Assembly (NCBI RefSeq): GCF_004522175.1
Contig: NZ_SDEB01000018.1
Span: 21,431 to 85,430 of the forward strand
Length of the DNA: 64,000 bases
Direction of reading: 5' to 3'
DNA from: Paracoccus ravus
Lineage (GTDB): Bacteria > Pseudomonadota > Alphaproteobacteria > Rhodobacterales > Rhodobacteraceae
Shown here: positions 25,401 through 33,447 of the stretch, piece by piece
How the letters are laid out: every line of letters begins with the position of its first letter
Position numbering within the stretch: position 1 is the stretch's first letter
The notes under the pieces: model-generated
Seen by the model: the letters and a program-made list of their open reading frames with translations, nothing else
Database searches by the model: none
Told to the model about the DNA's origin: nothing
Program-made: the position numbers and the translations under genes

Positions 25401-25985
25401 TCAGCCTTCAAACCCCAGCGAGGGCTCCAGCGCTTCCCAGCTTTGATCCATCGGCCAAGCGGCGGTCAGCGGCAGGCCGACATGGCCATAGCGGAATGAG
25501 ATCTGCCCCTCGGCCGCACCCTCGTCTGCGCCTTTCGCCGCGAGATACAGCGCCGAGGCCAGCCCGGTCCGGTCCGCACCCTGCTTGCAATGGATCAAAA
25601 GCGGCTTCGGCAGGCGGTGCATCAGGGCGATCAGCTGATCGGCACGCTCCTGCGACAGCGGCTTGCCGGCACTCATGCCGAAATCGGCATGCTCCAGCCC
25701 CAGCCGCTGTGAGGTCGCGATCTCTTCGACATACCATCCCTGATCCGAGGCCCCGCGCAGGTTCAGCACGCTGCGAAAGCCGTGCTTTTGCGCCCAATCC
25801 GCCAGTTGCGCGCCATCAGGCTGGGCCGAGCGGTAAAGCTCTCCCTTGATGACCTCGTGGAAATTGCCATTGGCCTGCAGATGCATCGCCCAGACTACGG
25901 CAAGGGTGATGGCTTGCAGGACAAGGATTGCCGCAACGAAAAGAAAGGGGCGAAAAGGGCGGGAGGGGGCGGATGATTCTGTCAT
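25401..25985 (-). CDS. Membrane-anchored tyrosine/dual-specificity-like phosphatase
   Basis: 194 residues from ATG 25985; the longer frame upstream overlaps the divergent regulator and is not credible. Residues 11-33 form one transmembrane helix. The rest is a periplasmic-type PTP domain with YRSAQPDGAQL, RSVLNLRG and the catalytic P-loop HCKQGADRTG (Cys133, Arg139). Related small PTPs remove phosphate from proteins, and some from lipids. It is divergent from the response regulator and sits at the edge of an envelope-modification cluster. A role on phosphorylated lipid intermediates is therefore possible but inferred. Confidence 0.85.
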   Translation of the reverse strand: MTESSAPSRPFRPFLFVAAILVLQAITLAVVWAMHLQANGNFHEVIKGELYRSAQPDGAQLADWAQKHGFRSVLNLRGASDQGWYVEEIATSQRLGLEHADFGMSAGKPLSQERADQLIALMHRLPKPLLIHCKQGADRTGLASALYLAAKGADEGAAEGQISFRYGHVGLPLTAAWPMDQSWEALEPSLGFEG

Positions 25986-26046
25986 GCCGCGTCCTTGACG
26001 CGCGAAGCTGAAGGCAAGCTGAACGGCGGTCACGAAAGGGGCGATC

Positions 26047-26703
26047 ATGCGGATCTTGCTGATTGAGGATGACGTGGGGCTGGGTCCCGCCGTCCGCGAA
26101 CAGATCGTCGCCGACGGCCATCTGGCCGATTGGGTGCGCGAGCTGGCCGATGCCCAAGCCTGCACCGAGACCGTCGATTACGACCTGATCCTGCTGGACC
26201 TGATGCTGCCCGATGGGCGGGGTATTCCGTTTCTGCGCGCCATGCGCGGACGTGGTGCAACGACGCCGGTGATCATCCTGACGGCAATGGACCGCATCTC
26301 GGACCGGATCGAAGGGTTGAATGCCGGGGCCGATGACTATCTGGTCAAACCCTTTGATCTGTCCGAGCTTTCGGCCCGGATCGGGGCCGTCGCGCGACGC
26401 TATAACGGCAACCCCAATCCGCTGATTGCGCTTGGCGAGTTCCGCGTCGATCTGGCCGCACGGCAGGTCTCGGGACCTGAAGGGCCGGTCGATCTGGGAC
26501 GCCGCGAATGGATCGTGCTTGAGACGCTGCTGCGCAATGCCGGCCGCTATGTCTCGCGCCCCGAGATCGAGGACCGGCTTTACAGCTTCGAGGAAGGCGT
26601 CGAGAGCAACACCGTCGAAGTCTATGTCAGCCGCCTGCGCCGAAAGCTGGGCCGCGACAGCATCCAGACCCAGCGTGGCCTAGGATACCGCATCCCGAAA
26701 TAA
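26047..26703 (+). CDS. OmpR/PhoB-type response regulator
   Basis: 218 residues. The receiver domain has the acidic pair (IEDD), the phospho-acceptor D51 (LILLDLMLPDG), the conserved Thr (IILTAMD) and Lys in DDYLVKPFD. The C-terminal winged helix includes LGRREWIVLETLLRNAGRYVSRPEIEDRLY and VEVYVSRLRRKLG. It resembles PmrA/QseB regulators. The matching kinase lies 2.8 kb downstream on the same strand, with three envelope genes in between, so the system probably controls this cluster. A gap of 96 bp precedes the LAB_N gene. Confidence 0.93.
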   Translation: MRILLIEDDVGLGPAVREQIVADGHLADWVRELADAQACTETVDYDLILLDLMLPDGRGIPFLRAMRGRGATTPVIILTAMDRISDRIEGLNAGADDYLVKPFDLSELSARIGAVARRYNGNPNPLIALGEFRVDLAARQVSGPEGPVDLGRREWIVLETLLRNAGRYVSRPEIEDRLYSFEEGVESNTVEVYVSRLRRKLGRDSIQTQRGLGYRIPK

Positions 26704-26799
26704 CCTGTCCGGCGTTCAGCTTCGTTTCAGCTTCGCCCTCTAATCCCGCCGCAGAAACGATGACCCGGGCCGCGCCAGCGGCAACCGGAGCGGAACTGC

Positions 26800-27090
26800 A
26801 TGGACGGGAACATGACCACATCCAATCTTTGGCTTGGCATCGGCCTTTTGGGCCAGATGCTGTTCAGCGCCCGATTTATGATCCAGTGGATCGCCAGCGA
26901 AAGACAGGGCCGAAGCGTCGTCCCCCTGGCCTTTTGGTGGCTTAGCCTTGCGGGCGGGGTCACGCTGCTCTGCTATGCGCTGGCGCGGCGCGATCCGGTC
27001 TTTGTCATCGGACAGGCCTCGGGTCTGGTCGTCTATCTGCGCAATCTGCGGCTGATCCGGGCCGAGACCGTGGCGAAGGCCGCCGCATGA
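26800..27090 (+). CDS. LAB_N-domain membrane protein
   Basis: A 96-residue protein with three hydrophobic segments matching the domain at the N-terminus of some lipid-A-disaccharide synthases: LGQMLFSARFMIQWIASERQG, SVVPLAFWWLSLAGG and a final VIGQASGLVVYLRNLRLI. Stand-alone LAB_N proteins often sit beside GT39 and GT2 glycosyltransferases and may help handle lipid-linked sugars. Its stop overlaps the next start (ATGA), so the two are co-translated. ATG 26800 is used; ATG 26812 is also possible. Confidence 0.88.
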   Translation: MDGNMTTSNLWLGIGLLGQMLFSARFMIQWIASERQGRSVVPLAFWWLSLAGGVTLLCYALARRDPVFVIGQASGLVVYLRNLRLIRAETVAKAAA

Positions 27091-28646
27091 GCGACCAGAT
27101 CTCGCAGATCCGGCGCGACACGCTGGTGATCCCGCCGCTTGCGCTGGCGATGCTCCTGTTTACGGGACTGTCGGTGCTGGGTGTCCTGCTGCGCCCGGCC
27201 ATGCCCATCGACGAGACCCGCTACCTGACCGTCGCATGGGAGATGCGGCTGTCCGGCGACTGGCTGGTCCCGCATCTGAACGGGCTGCCCTATAGCCACA
27301 AGCCGCCCTTGCTGTTCTGGCTGATCAACCTTGTTTGGCTGGTCACCGGCCCGTCCGAGATCGCGGCGCGGCTGGTTGCACCCGTCTTTGGCGTGGCCTC
27401 GGTCTGGGCGACCGCACGACTGGCACGCAAGCTGGTCCCCGACAGGCCCGAGATCGGCAGCCATGCCGCGCTGGTTCTGGCCGGAATGCTGGGCTTCAGC
27501 TTCTTTGCCGGGCTGACCATGTTCGACGCGATGCAGACATTGGCCACCGTGTTGGGCGTCACCGCGCTGACTGGGGTCGCCACGCGCGGGCGGGCGGCAT
27601 GGCTGGGATGGGGCGCGGCGCTGGCGCTTGGCGCTTTGGCCAAGGGGCCGGTCATCCTGATCCATCTGCTGCCCGTGGCGCTGGCCACGCCGCTTTGGGC
27701 CGGGATCGGCTGGCGGCAAATGCCCAAGGGTGTGGCCCTTGGCCTGCTGGCGGGGCTTTGCATCGTCCTGCTTTGGCTGGGTCCGGCGCTGATTGCGGGC
27801 GGATCCGAATACCGCACCGCCGTCCTGTGGACGCAAAGTGCCGGGCGCATGGTCGATTCCTTTGCCCATCAGAAACCGATCTGGTTTTTCCTTGCCTTGG
27901 CGCCGCTGCTGATCTGGCCCTGGGGTTGGTCCCCGGCGGCATGGCGCGCGGCGCGGCTGCCCGGCCCGCTGCCGGTCTGGATCGGCGCAACCTTCGCGAT
28001 CTTCAGCCTGATCAGCGGCAAGCAGACGCATTACCTGCTGCCGATGCTGCCCGCCGTGGCCATCGCCTTTGCCCCGGCGCTGGCCTTGCCACGCCTGCCG
28101 CTGCGGGCGGCGGCGCTTGTCCCCGTGGCCTTGGCCCTGGTGCTTGGCGCGATCATCCTTGGCTTTGGCCCCAAGGAATGGGCCATGGCGGCCCAGCCGC
28201 TTGCGCCCGCCCTTCTGGCGACCGCGCTTGCCCTGACCGCAGCCCTGCTGGTCTGGCGCGGAGGAATCGTGGCCGCTCTTGCCAGCAGCGCGATCATCCT
28301 GTCGCTCTCCGCCCTGTTTCTGGGCCGCATGACCGAGAACTATGACGCGGGCAATCTGGGCCGTCGCCTTGCTTTGCATGACGCGGCGGGCGTCGGTCTC
28401 TTCGGCGACAAATACGCGGGCGAGTTCAACTTTGCCGGACGCCTTCGCAACTCGGTAAAGCTGTTCGACGCGCCCGAAGCCGGGCTTGCATGGCTGGCCG
28501 AATGCCCTGCCCGCATCCTTGTCATGCCCACCGAACGCGCGCCGCAAGAGCCCGCGCCCTCGGACATCTTCACCTTCCGCAGCCAGAGTTACGGGCTGTG
28601 GCTTTCCCCCGACCAAGACCAACAAAACAATGAGGCATGCAAATGA
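27087..28646 (+). CDS. ArnT-like GT39 glycosyltransferase (membrane)
   Basis: 519 residues with about 11-12 transmembrane helices. The first periplasmic loop contains the catalytic Asp-Glu motif (MPIDETRYLTVAWEM), followed by SGDWLVPHLNGLPYSHKPPLLFWL, as in ArnT/PMT family enzymes. These take a sugar from undecaprenyl phosphate and place it on lipid A or protein in the periplasm. The gene is co-translated with the LAB_N gene before it and with the GT2 gene after it (ATGA overlap). ArnT itself adds aminoarabinose and confers polymyxin resistance. The sugar here is unknown because no Arn synthesis genes are nearby. Confidence 0.9.
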   Translation: MSDQISQIRRDTLVIPPLALAMLLFTGLSVLGVLLRPAMPIDETRYLTVAWEMRLSGDWLVPHLNGLPYSHKPPLLFWLINLVWLVTGPSEIAARLVAPVFGVASVWATARLARKLVPDRPEIGSHAALVLAGMLGFSFFAGLTMFDAMQTLATVLGVTALTGVATRGRAAWLGWGAALALGALAKGPVILIHLLPVALATPLWAGIGWRQMPKGVALGLLAGLCIVLLWLGPALIAGGSEYRTAVLWTQSAGRMVDSFAHQKPIWFFLALAPLLIWPWGWSPAAWRAARLPGPLPVWIGATFAIFSLISGKQTHYLLPMLPAVAIAFAPALALPRLPLRAAALVPVALALVLGAIILGFGPKEWAMAAQPLAPALLATALALTAALLVWRGGIVAALASSAIILSLSALFLGRMTENYDAGNLGRRLALHDAAGVGLFGDKYAGEFNFAGRLRNSVKLFDAPEAGLAWLAECPARILVMPTERAPQEPAPSDIFTFRSQSYGLWLSPDQDQQNNEACK

Positions 28647-29404
28647 GCGTCACCTCTCTTTCCGTCGTCATTCCCTGCCACAATGAAGAGGGCGCGATCG
28701 CCGGGCTGATCGCCGAATGCTTCGCCGCGCTGCCCGAGCGCGAGATCGAGGTCATCATCGTCGATGACGGATCGCAGGACGCCACTGCCGCACGGGTGCT
28801 GGAACTGGCCGCGCATGAGCCGCGCCTGCGCCTGATCCGCCATGCGCTGTGCAGCGGACAATCGGCGGCGATCCGCAGCGGCGTGAATGCGGCGCGCTAT
28901 GATTGGGTCGCGACGCTGGATGGCGACGGGCAGAACCCGCCCGACCAGATTCCGATGCTGATCGCGGCCCTTGCCATCGCGCCCGCCGCAAAGGTCGGGC
29001 TGGTGCAGGGCCAGCGTCTGGGCCGCCGCGACACGGCCAGCAAGCGCTTCGCCTCGCGTCTGGCCAATGGCTTGCGCAATGCCGTGCTGCAGGACGGGGT
29101 CGCGGATTCCGGCTGCGGGCTGAAGCTGTTCCGGCGCGAGGCGTGGCGAGCGATGCCGTTTTTCGACCACATCCACCGCTTCACCCCGGCGATGATGCGC
29201 CGCGACGGCTGGGAGGTGCTGGTCGCCCCCGTCAGTCACCGCGCGCGCCTTTCTGGCCGGTCGAACTATTCGAACCTGCAACGCGCGCTGGTTGGCGCGG
29301 TCGATCTGCTGGGCGCGGCATGGTTGATCCGGCGCAGCGGCAGGCCCCGCCCGGTGCTGACGGAAAGCCCGACCAGCGAACCGCTGCTGCTGGGTCGCGA
29401 CTAG
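28643..29404 (+). CDS. GT2 polyprenyl-phosphate glycosyltransferase (ArnC/DPM1-like)
   Basis: 253 residues from ATG 28643, overlapping the GT39 stop. A GT-A fold is evident: SVVIPCHNEEGAI at the N-terminus, IIVDDGSQDAT, the metal-binding DGDGQNPP motif and DSGCGLKLFRREAW. There are no long C-terminal membrane helices, so it resembles the soluble DPM1 type. Such enzymes load a sugar onto undecaprenyl phosphate and so make the donor for the adjacent GT39 enzyme. Confidence 0.9.
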   Translation: MSVTSLSVVIPCHNEEGAIAGLIAECFAALPEREIEVIIVDDGSQDATAARVLELAAHEPRLRLIRHALCSGQSAAIRSGVNAARYDWVATLDGDGQNPPDQIPMLIAALAIAPAAKVGLVQGQRLGRRDTASKRFASRLANGLRNAVLQDGVADSGCGLKLFRREAWRAMPFFDHIHRFTPAMMRRDGWEVLVAPVSHRARLSGRSNYSNLQRALVGAVDLLGAAWLIRRSGRPRPVLTESPTSEPLLLGRD

Positions 29405-29467
29405 AAATTGCGGCTGGACGTGGCGGGGAATCCGGCCTCAATGAACGGACGCAGCGATGGAGTCCCC

Positions 29468-30733
29468 ATGTCCCGCCCCCGCAGCCTGCGCCGCGATCTT
29501 GCCCTTGGTTTCGGCGCGGGCATTGTCCTTACCTGGCTGATCGCGCTGCTGGTCGGCTGGATCATCCTGCGCCATGAGATCGACGAGGTCTATGACGCCG
29601 CCCTTGGCCGCACCGCCGACCGGCTGCTGGCGATCGAGGGCATCAAGAAAGGTACGCCCCGGCGCGGCGATCTGGTGGCCCAGATGACCGCACCGGATGG
29701 CCGGGTCCTGTTCCAGTCGCGCAATGCCGATGACGCGCTTTTTGCCACGAACCGGGACGAGGGTTTTTCGGTTGCGGGCGACATGCGGGTTCTGACGCTG
29801 AAAACCGGGGGCGGCGGGCTGTTGCAGATCGCGGCCCCGCTTGAGGAACGCGCTGCCGCCGCGCGCGAGACGCTGGCCGGGATGCTGCTGCCCTCGATCC
29901 TGCTGCTGCCGTTGGCTTTTCTGGGCGTCAGCTGGTTCACCCGCCGCCGTCTTGCCCCGCTTGATGACCTGTCGCGCGAAGTGGCCGGACGCGATGCTGG
30001 CGACCTGCGCCCACTGGGGCTGCAAGACCTGCCCGCCGAGTTGGAGCCGATCCAGAAGGCGGTCGATCAGTTGATGGCGCAGTTAGAGATGGCCCTGACC
30101 GCCGAGCGGGACTTTTCCTCGAATGCCGCGCATGAACTGCGCACCCCCATTGCCGCGACTTTGGCCCAGACTCAGCGCCTGATCGCCGAAACCACAGACC
30201 CCGAGACCCGCAGCCGCGCCGAAGGCATCGCCACCTCGCTGCGCCGCCTGTCGCGGCTGTCGGAAAAGCTGCTTGATCTGGCCCGCGCCGAGGGCATGTC
30301 GGGCCGCGACCCCGGCCTGCATGACATGGTTCCGGTGCTGCGTCTGGTCGCCTCGGATTTCGACGGGCGGGTGCAACTTGACCTGCCCGATGGCCCCACA
30401 CCGATTGCCATGGATATCGACGCCTTTGCCGTCCTTGCCCGCAACCTGATCGAAAACGCCTTGCTCCATGGCGCGCCCCCCGTGGCCGTGCGCCTGTCGC
30501 AGGCGGCGCTGGTTGTAGAAAATTCCGGGCCGCCCGTCGCGTCCGAGGCGCTGGACAAGCTGACCCGCCGCTTTGAGCGTGCCGGCAGCCAGAATCTGGG
30601 CTCGGGGCTTGGCCTTGCCATTGTCGAGACCATTGCCCGCAATGCCGATGCCGAACTGCGCCTGACCTCGCCCGCGCCCGGAAAACCTGACGGGTTCATG
30701 GCCGAGGTCAGGTTCAAAGGCGCGAAGATCTGA
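29468..30733 (+). CDS. PmrB-like sensor histidine kinase
   Basis: 421 residues from ATG 29468, chosen because GGAG lies about 6 nt upstream; TTG 29408 is less likely. TM1 (about 13-35) and TM2 (about 140-160) flank a periplasmic sensor of about 100 residues. A HAMP-like linker (RRLAPLDDLSREVAGRDAGDL) follows. The H-box is SSNAAHELRTPIA with His222, the N-box is NLIENALLHG and the G-box is GSGLGLAIVE. It is the probable partner of the regulator at 26047. The signal is unknown; by analogy it could be envelope stress or cationic peptides. Confidence 0.92.
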   Translation: MSRPRSLRRDLALGFGAGIVLTWLIALLVGWIILRHEIDEVYDAALGRTADRLLAIEGIKKGTPRRGDLVAQMTAPDGRVLFQSRNADDALFATNRDEGFSVAGDMRVLTLKTGGGGLLQIAAPLEERAAAARETLAGMLLPSILLLPLAFLGVSWFTRRRLAPLDDLSREVAGRDAGDLRPLGLQDLPAELEPIQKAVDQLMAQLEMALTAERDFSSNAAHELRTPIAATLAQTQRLIAETTDPETRSRAEGIATSLRRLSRLSEKLLDLARAEGMSGRDPGLHDMVPVLRLVASDFDGRVQLDLPDGPTPIAMDIDAFAVLARNLIENALLHGAPPVAVRLSQAALVVENSGPPVASEALDKLTRRFERAGSQNLGSGLGLAIVETIARNADAELRLTSPAPGKPDGFMAEVRFKGAKI

Positions 30734-30755
30734 CCGCGTACAGACTGGAGACAAG

Positions 30756-31187
30756 ATGAGGCTGTTCGATAGCTGGCAAATATGGGCGCTGCTTTCAGCA
30801 AGCTTTGCCGCCCTGACCGCGATCTTTGCCAAAATTGGCATCGAGAATGTGAATTCCGACTTCGCGACGTTCATACGCACGATCGTGATCCTGTTCGCGG
30901 CCGGGGCCGTGGTCTTCGCGACAGGGCATTGGATGGACCCATCCCGCATTTCCAGCAGGACATGGCTGTTCCTGATCCTGTCGGGTCTGGCCACCGGGGC
31001 ATCGTGGATCTGCTATTTCCGGGCGTTGAAGCTGGGGAATGCGGCTCAGGTCGCGCCCGTGGACAAGCTCAGCGTCGTGCTGGTTGCGATCATTGCCGCG
31101 GCCTTCCTTGGGGAACGACTGTCGATCACGGCATGGGCGGGCGTTGCCATGATCGCCATGGGTGCGGTGCTTGTCGTCCTGCGCTGA
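30756..31187 (+). CDS. EamA-family small membrane transporter
   Basis: A 143-residue protein with four to five transmembrane helices and one EamA domain: LSASFAALTAIFAKIGIENV at the N-terminus and ASWICYFRALKLGNAAQVAPVDKLSVVLVAIIAAAFLGERL at the C-terminus. Single-domain DMT transporters of this length act as dimers; ArnE/ArnF flippases belong to the same superfamily. It starts 22 bp after the kinase gene, probably in one operon. A role in lipid-carrier flipping for the cluster is possible but speculative. Confidence 0.85.
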   Translation: MRLFDSWQIWALLSASFAALTAIFAKIGIENVNSDFATFIRTIVILFAAGAVVFATGHWMDPSRISSRTWLFLILSGLATGASWICYFRALKLGNAAQVAPVDKLSVVLVAIIAAAFLGERLSITAWAGVAMIAMGAVLVVLR

Positions 31188-31271
31188 CAGTAGAAAGATA
31201 CGAGTAGCACAGGACGCGAAATGGGGCGCGCTTTCGCGGCCCAAACACGTACCGCGCCGGTCTACGCCAAC

Positions 31272-31428
31272 TCAATCGGTCTTGAGTAGCCCGCTCCAAA
31301 GTTCAATCTCAGCGTGGATATGCTTGTCCATCGCTGCGGGCGTAGCAAGCTCGGCTGCAACGGGTTCGGTGCCGAGGGCGGCGAAGCGCTCTATCAATTC
31401 GGGATCGGCCACCCACATGCGATGCCGT
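31272..31428 (-). pseudogene. tctC-like solute-binding protein, C-terminal fragment
   Basis: The minus strand reads WVADPELIERFAALGTEPVA, then AELATPAAMDKHIHAEIELWSGLLKTD and a TGA. This matches the last 50 or so residues of a TctC-family receptor. No start or upstream domain is present. It may be the other end of the gene truncated at 18.6 kb, or of a relative; orientation and order do not allow a simple single insertion. Confidence 0.6.
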
Positions 31429-31563
31429 GGTTGAGATCCTGCTTTCGATCATCGACAGCTATGCTGTCGCGCTTGAGTTCTATACGTGGAGCTTTTGCAC
31501 ACCGCATTCCTAACGTTTGAGCGCCGTTTTGAACTTGCTGGGGATGCCCGGGGACTGGGCTTT

Positions 31564-32334
31564 TCAAACGAGATGCGCGTCCACGATGAGGGTTCCGCGG
31601 TTGGTACGCGCGATGTCGATTTCCACGCCGTAGACACGGCCAGTCGCGGCATCGCGGAGCACTGCCTCAGGTGTTCCGTCTGCGGCAACTATGCCGTTCT
31701 CGAGCAGCAGAAACCTGTCGGCGAAGCGGGCAGCGAGACCGAGGTCATGCAAGGCCGCGACGACCACGATGTTCCGGTTGCGCGCGGTATCGCGGACCAA
31801 TTGCATGACCTCGATCTGTCGCCGCAGATCCAGTGCGCTCGTCGGTTCATCCAGTAGCAACACTTGAGGGTCGCGGACCAGCGCCTGTGCCATCGCGACC
31901 AATTGCTGTTGCCCGCCGCTCAACTCATTGGCGGGGGCATCGGAAAGCGAAGAGATGCCAAGCGCGTCCAACATGTTCTCAACCCGCGCCACATCGGCAT
32001 GCGTCGCTCGTCCGCCCTGCCAGCCCCGCAAGGACAGCAGCACGGCCTCGAAGACGGGGAGGGCGGCCCGGAAGCCGCTTTGCTGGGTCAGCAGGAATAT
32101 CCTTTTGGCCCGGCTTTGATGTGGCAGCTGCAGCGCGCTTTCACCGCCAAGCAGGATATCACCCGCCTGAGGCCGCAGCAGTCCTGCAATCAGCCGAAAC
32201 AGACTCGATTTCCCGACACCGTTCGGGCCGACGAGCGCGACTAGCTCACCGGGCCTGAGCGATGGGATCGTAAGGCGATCAAACAGGCTTCGACGGCCAT
32301 AGCCGAATTGCAGATCGCGGATTTCCATAGTCAT
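31564..32334 (-). CDS. Siderophore/metal ABC transporter ATPase of importer 2
   Basis: 256 residues. Walker A is GPNGVGKSS, the Q-loop is LTQQSGF, the signature is ELSGGQQQ, Walker B is VLLLDEPTSALD and the switch is AALHD. It belongs to the same FepC/FecE type as the ATPase at 22339 but is clearly divergent. Its start overlaps the permease stop by 4 bp (ATG 32328 is an alternative start). It is the last gene of a four-gene minus-strand unit. Confidence 0.9.
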   Translation of the reverse strand: MTMEIRDLQFGYGRRSLFDRLTIPSLRPGELVALVGPNGVGKSSLFRLIAGLLRPQAGDILLGGESALQLPHQSRAKRIFLLTQQSGFRAALPVFEAVLLSLRGWQGGRATHADVARVENMLDALGISSLSDAPANELSGGQQQLVAMAQALVRDPQVLLLDEPTSALDLRRQIEVMQLVRDTARNRNIVVVAALHDLGLAARFADRFLLLENGIVAADGTPEAVLRDAATGRVYGVEIDIARTNRGTLIVDAHLV

Positions 32335-33389
32335 CGCCAGCTTTCCTTGCGGATCGACAGCACGAGGCTGAGAAAGAAGGGCACCCCGACCAGCGCCGTG
32401 ATGATGCCGATAGGATAGATCACGCCAGGGGTGATGGCCTTGCTCAGCGTTGAGGCAACCGAGAGGATAATGGCTCCGGCAGCGGCAGAAACCGGCAGGA
32501 AATGCTTCTGATCCTCGCCGACCAGAAGCCGCGCGATATGCGGGCCGACCAGACCGACAAAGCCGATGGTTCCGACAAAGGCCGTGGCCGTCGCCGCTAG
32601 AAGCGAGATAGACACCAGCATTTCCAATCTCAGCCGCGCGACGGGCACACCCATGCTTGCCGCGCGGTCGTCACCGAGCGACAGGGCGGTCATCATCGGC
32701 CCGCGGAACCGCGCCAGCGGCACGACCAACGCAAGAAGGGCGGCGCAGATTGCGATCTTCGTCCAGCTTGCGCGGGCGAGGCTACCCATCATCCAGAATA
32801 CGATTTGCTGCAACTGAGCCTCGGAGGACTGGTACTGGATGAAGGCCAGCGCCGCGTTGAAAGTGAAGAACAATGCGATGCCGACAAGGACGAAGGTCTC
32901 GATGGTCACGCCGCGCATGCGGGTGAAAAAGAACAGGATGATCGATGTTGTCAGGGCAAACAGGAAGGCATTGGCCGCAATGAAAAACGAACCTGCCACC
33001 GGCATCAACCCGACGCCCAGCGAGATCGCCAAGGCAGCGCCGAAGCTCGCGGCCGAGGAAAGGCCGAGCGTGAACGGATCGGCGAGCGGGTTATGCAGGA
33101 TGGTTTGCATCTGCGCGCCAGCAATGCCCAGCATCGCGCCTATCAAGACCGCCATGACCGCAACAGGCAGGCGTACATCGCGCACGATGATGGCAAGCTT
33201 GGGTTCGACCGTATCTGGAAAGAGCAGGGCGCGAATGACCTCTCCCGGGCCGTAGCGTCCCGGGCCGACGCCCAGATCGATGCAAATGGCGATCAGGACG
33301 AGGACGACGGCCATAGCCACGAACAAGGCGCGCCTTACCATGCGCTGGCGATAGCGCATGCCTGCGCTGAGGACGGTCGCGTCGGTCAT
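32331..33389 (-). CDS. FecCD-family ABC permease of importer 2
   Basis: 352 residues with multiple transmembrane helices. Landmarks are LPVAVMAVLIGAMLGIAGAQ, NPLADPFTLGLSSAASFGAAL and FVGTIGFVGLVGPHIARLLV. It is a paralogue of the permease at 23106. It lies 58 bp after the binding-protein gene and overlaps the ATPase gene. One permease gene again implies a homodimer. Confidence 0.92.
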   Translation of the reverse strand: MTDATVLSAGMRYRQRMVRRALFVAMAVVLVLIAICIDLGVGPGRYGPGEVIRALLFPDTVEPKLAIIVRDVRLPVAVMAVLIGAMLGIAGAQMQTILHNPLADPFTLGLSSAASFGAALAISLGVGLMPVAGSFFIAANAFLFALTTSIILFFFTRMRGVTIETFVLVGIALFFTFNAALAFIQYQSSEAQLQQIVFWMMGSLARASWTKIAICAALLALVVPLARFRGPMMTALSLGDDRAASMGVPVARLRLEMLVSISLLAATATAFVGTIGFVGLVGPHIARLLVGEDQKHFLPVSAAAGAIILSVASTLSKAITPGVIYPIGIITALVGVPFFLSLVLSIRKESWR

Positions 33390-33447
33390 TCGATTTCCTT
33401 TCAGGTGAAACAGCGCGCTGAATAACCCGCGCGCTGCCGGAGGCGTC

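Noticed and set aside
27033..28625. 530-codon minus-strand open frame
   Set aside because: It lies wholly opposite the GT39 gene, has Gln/Arg/His-rich low-complexity composition and no recognisable domain. It is a GC-driven shadow.
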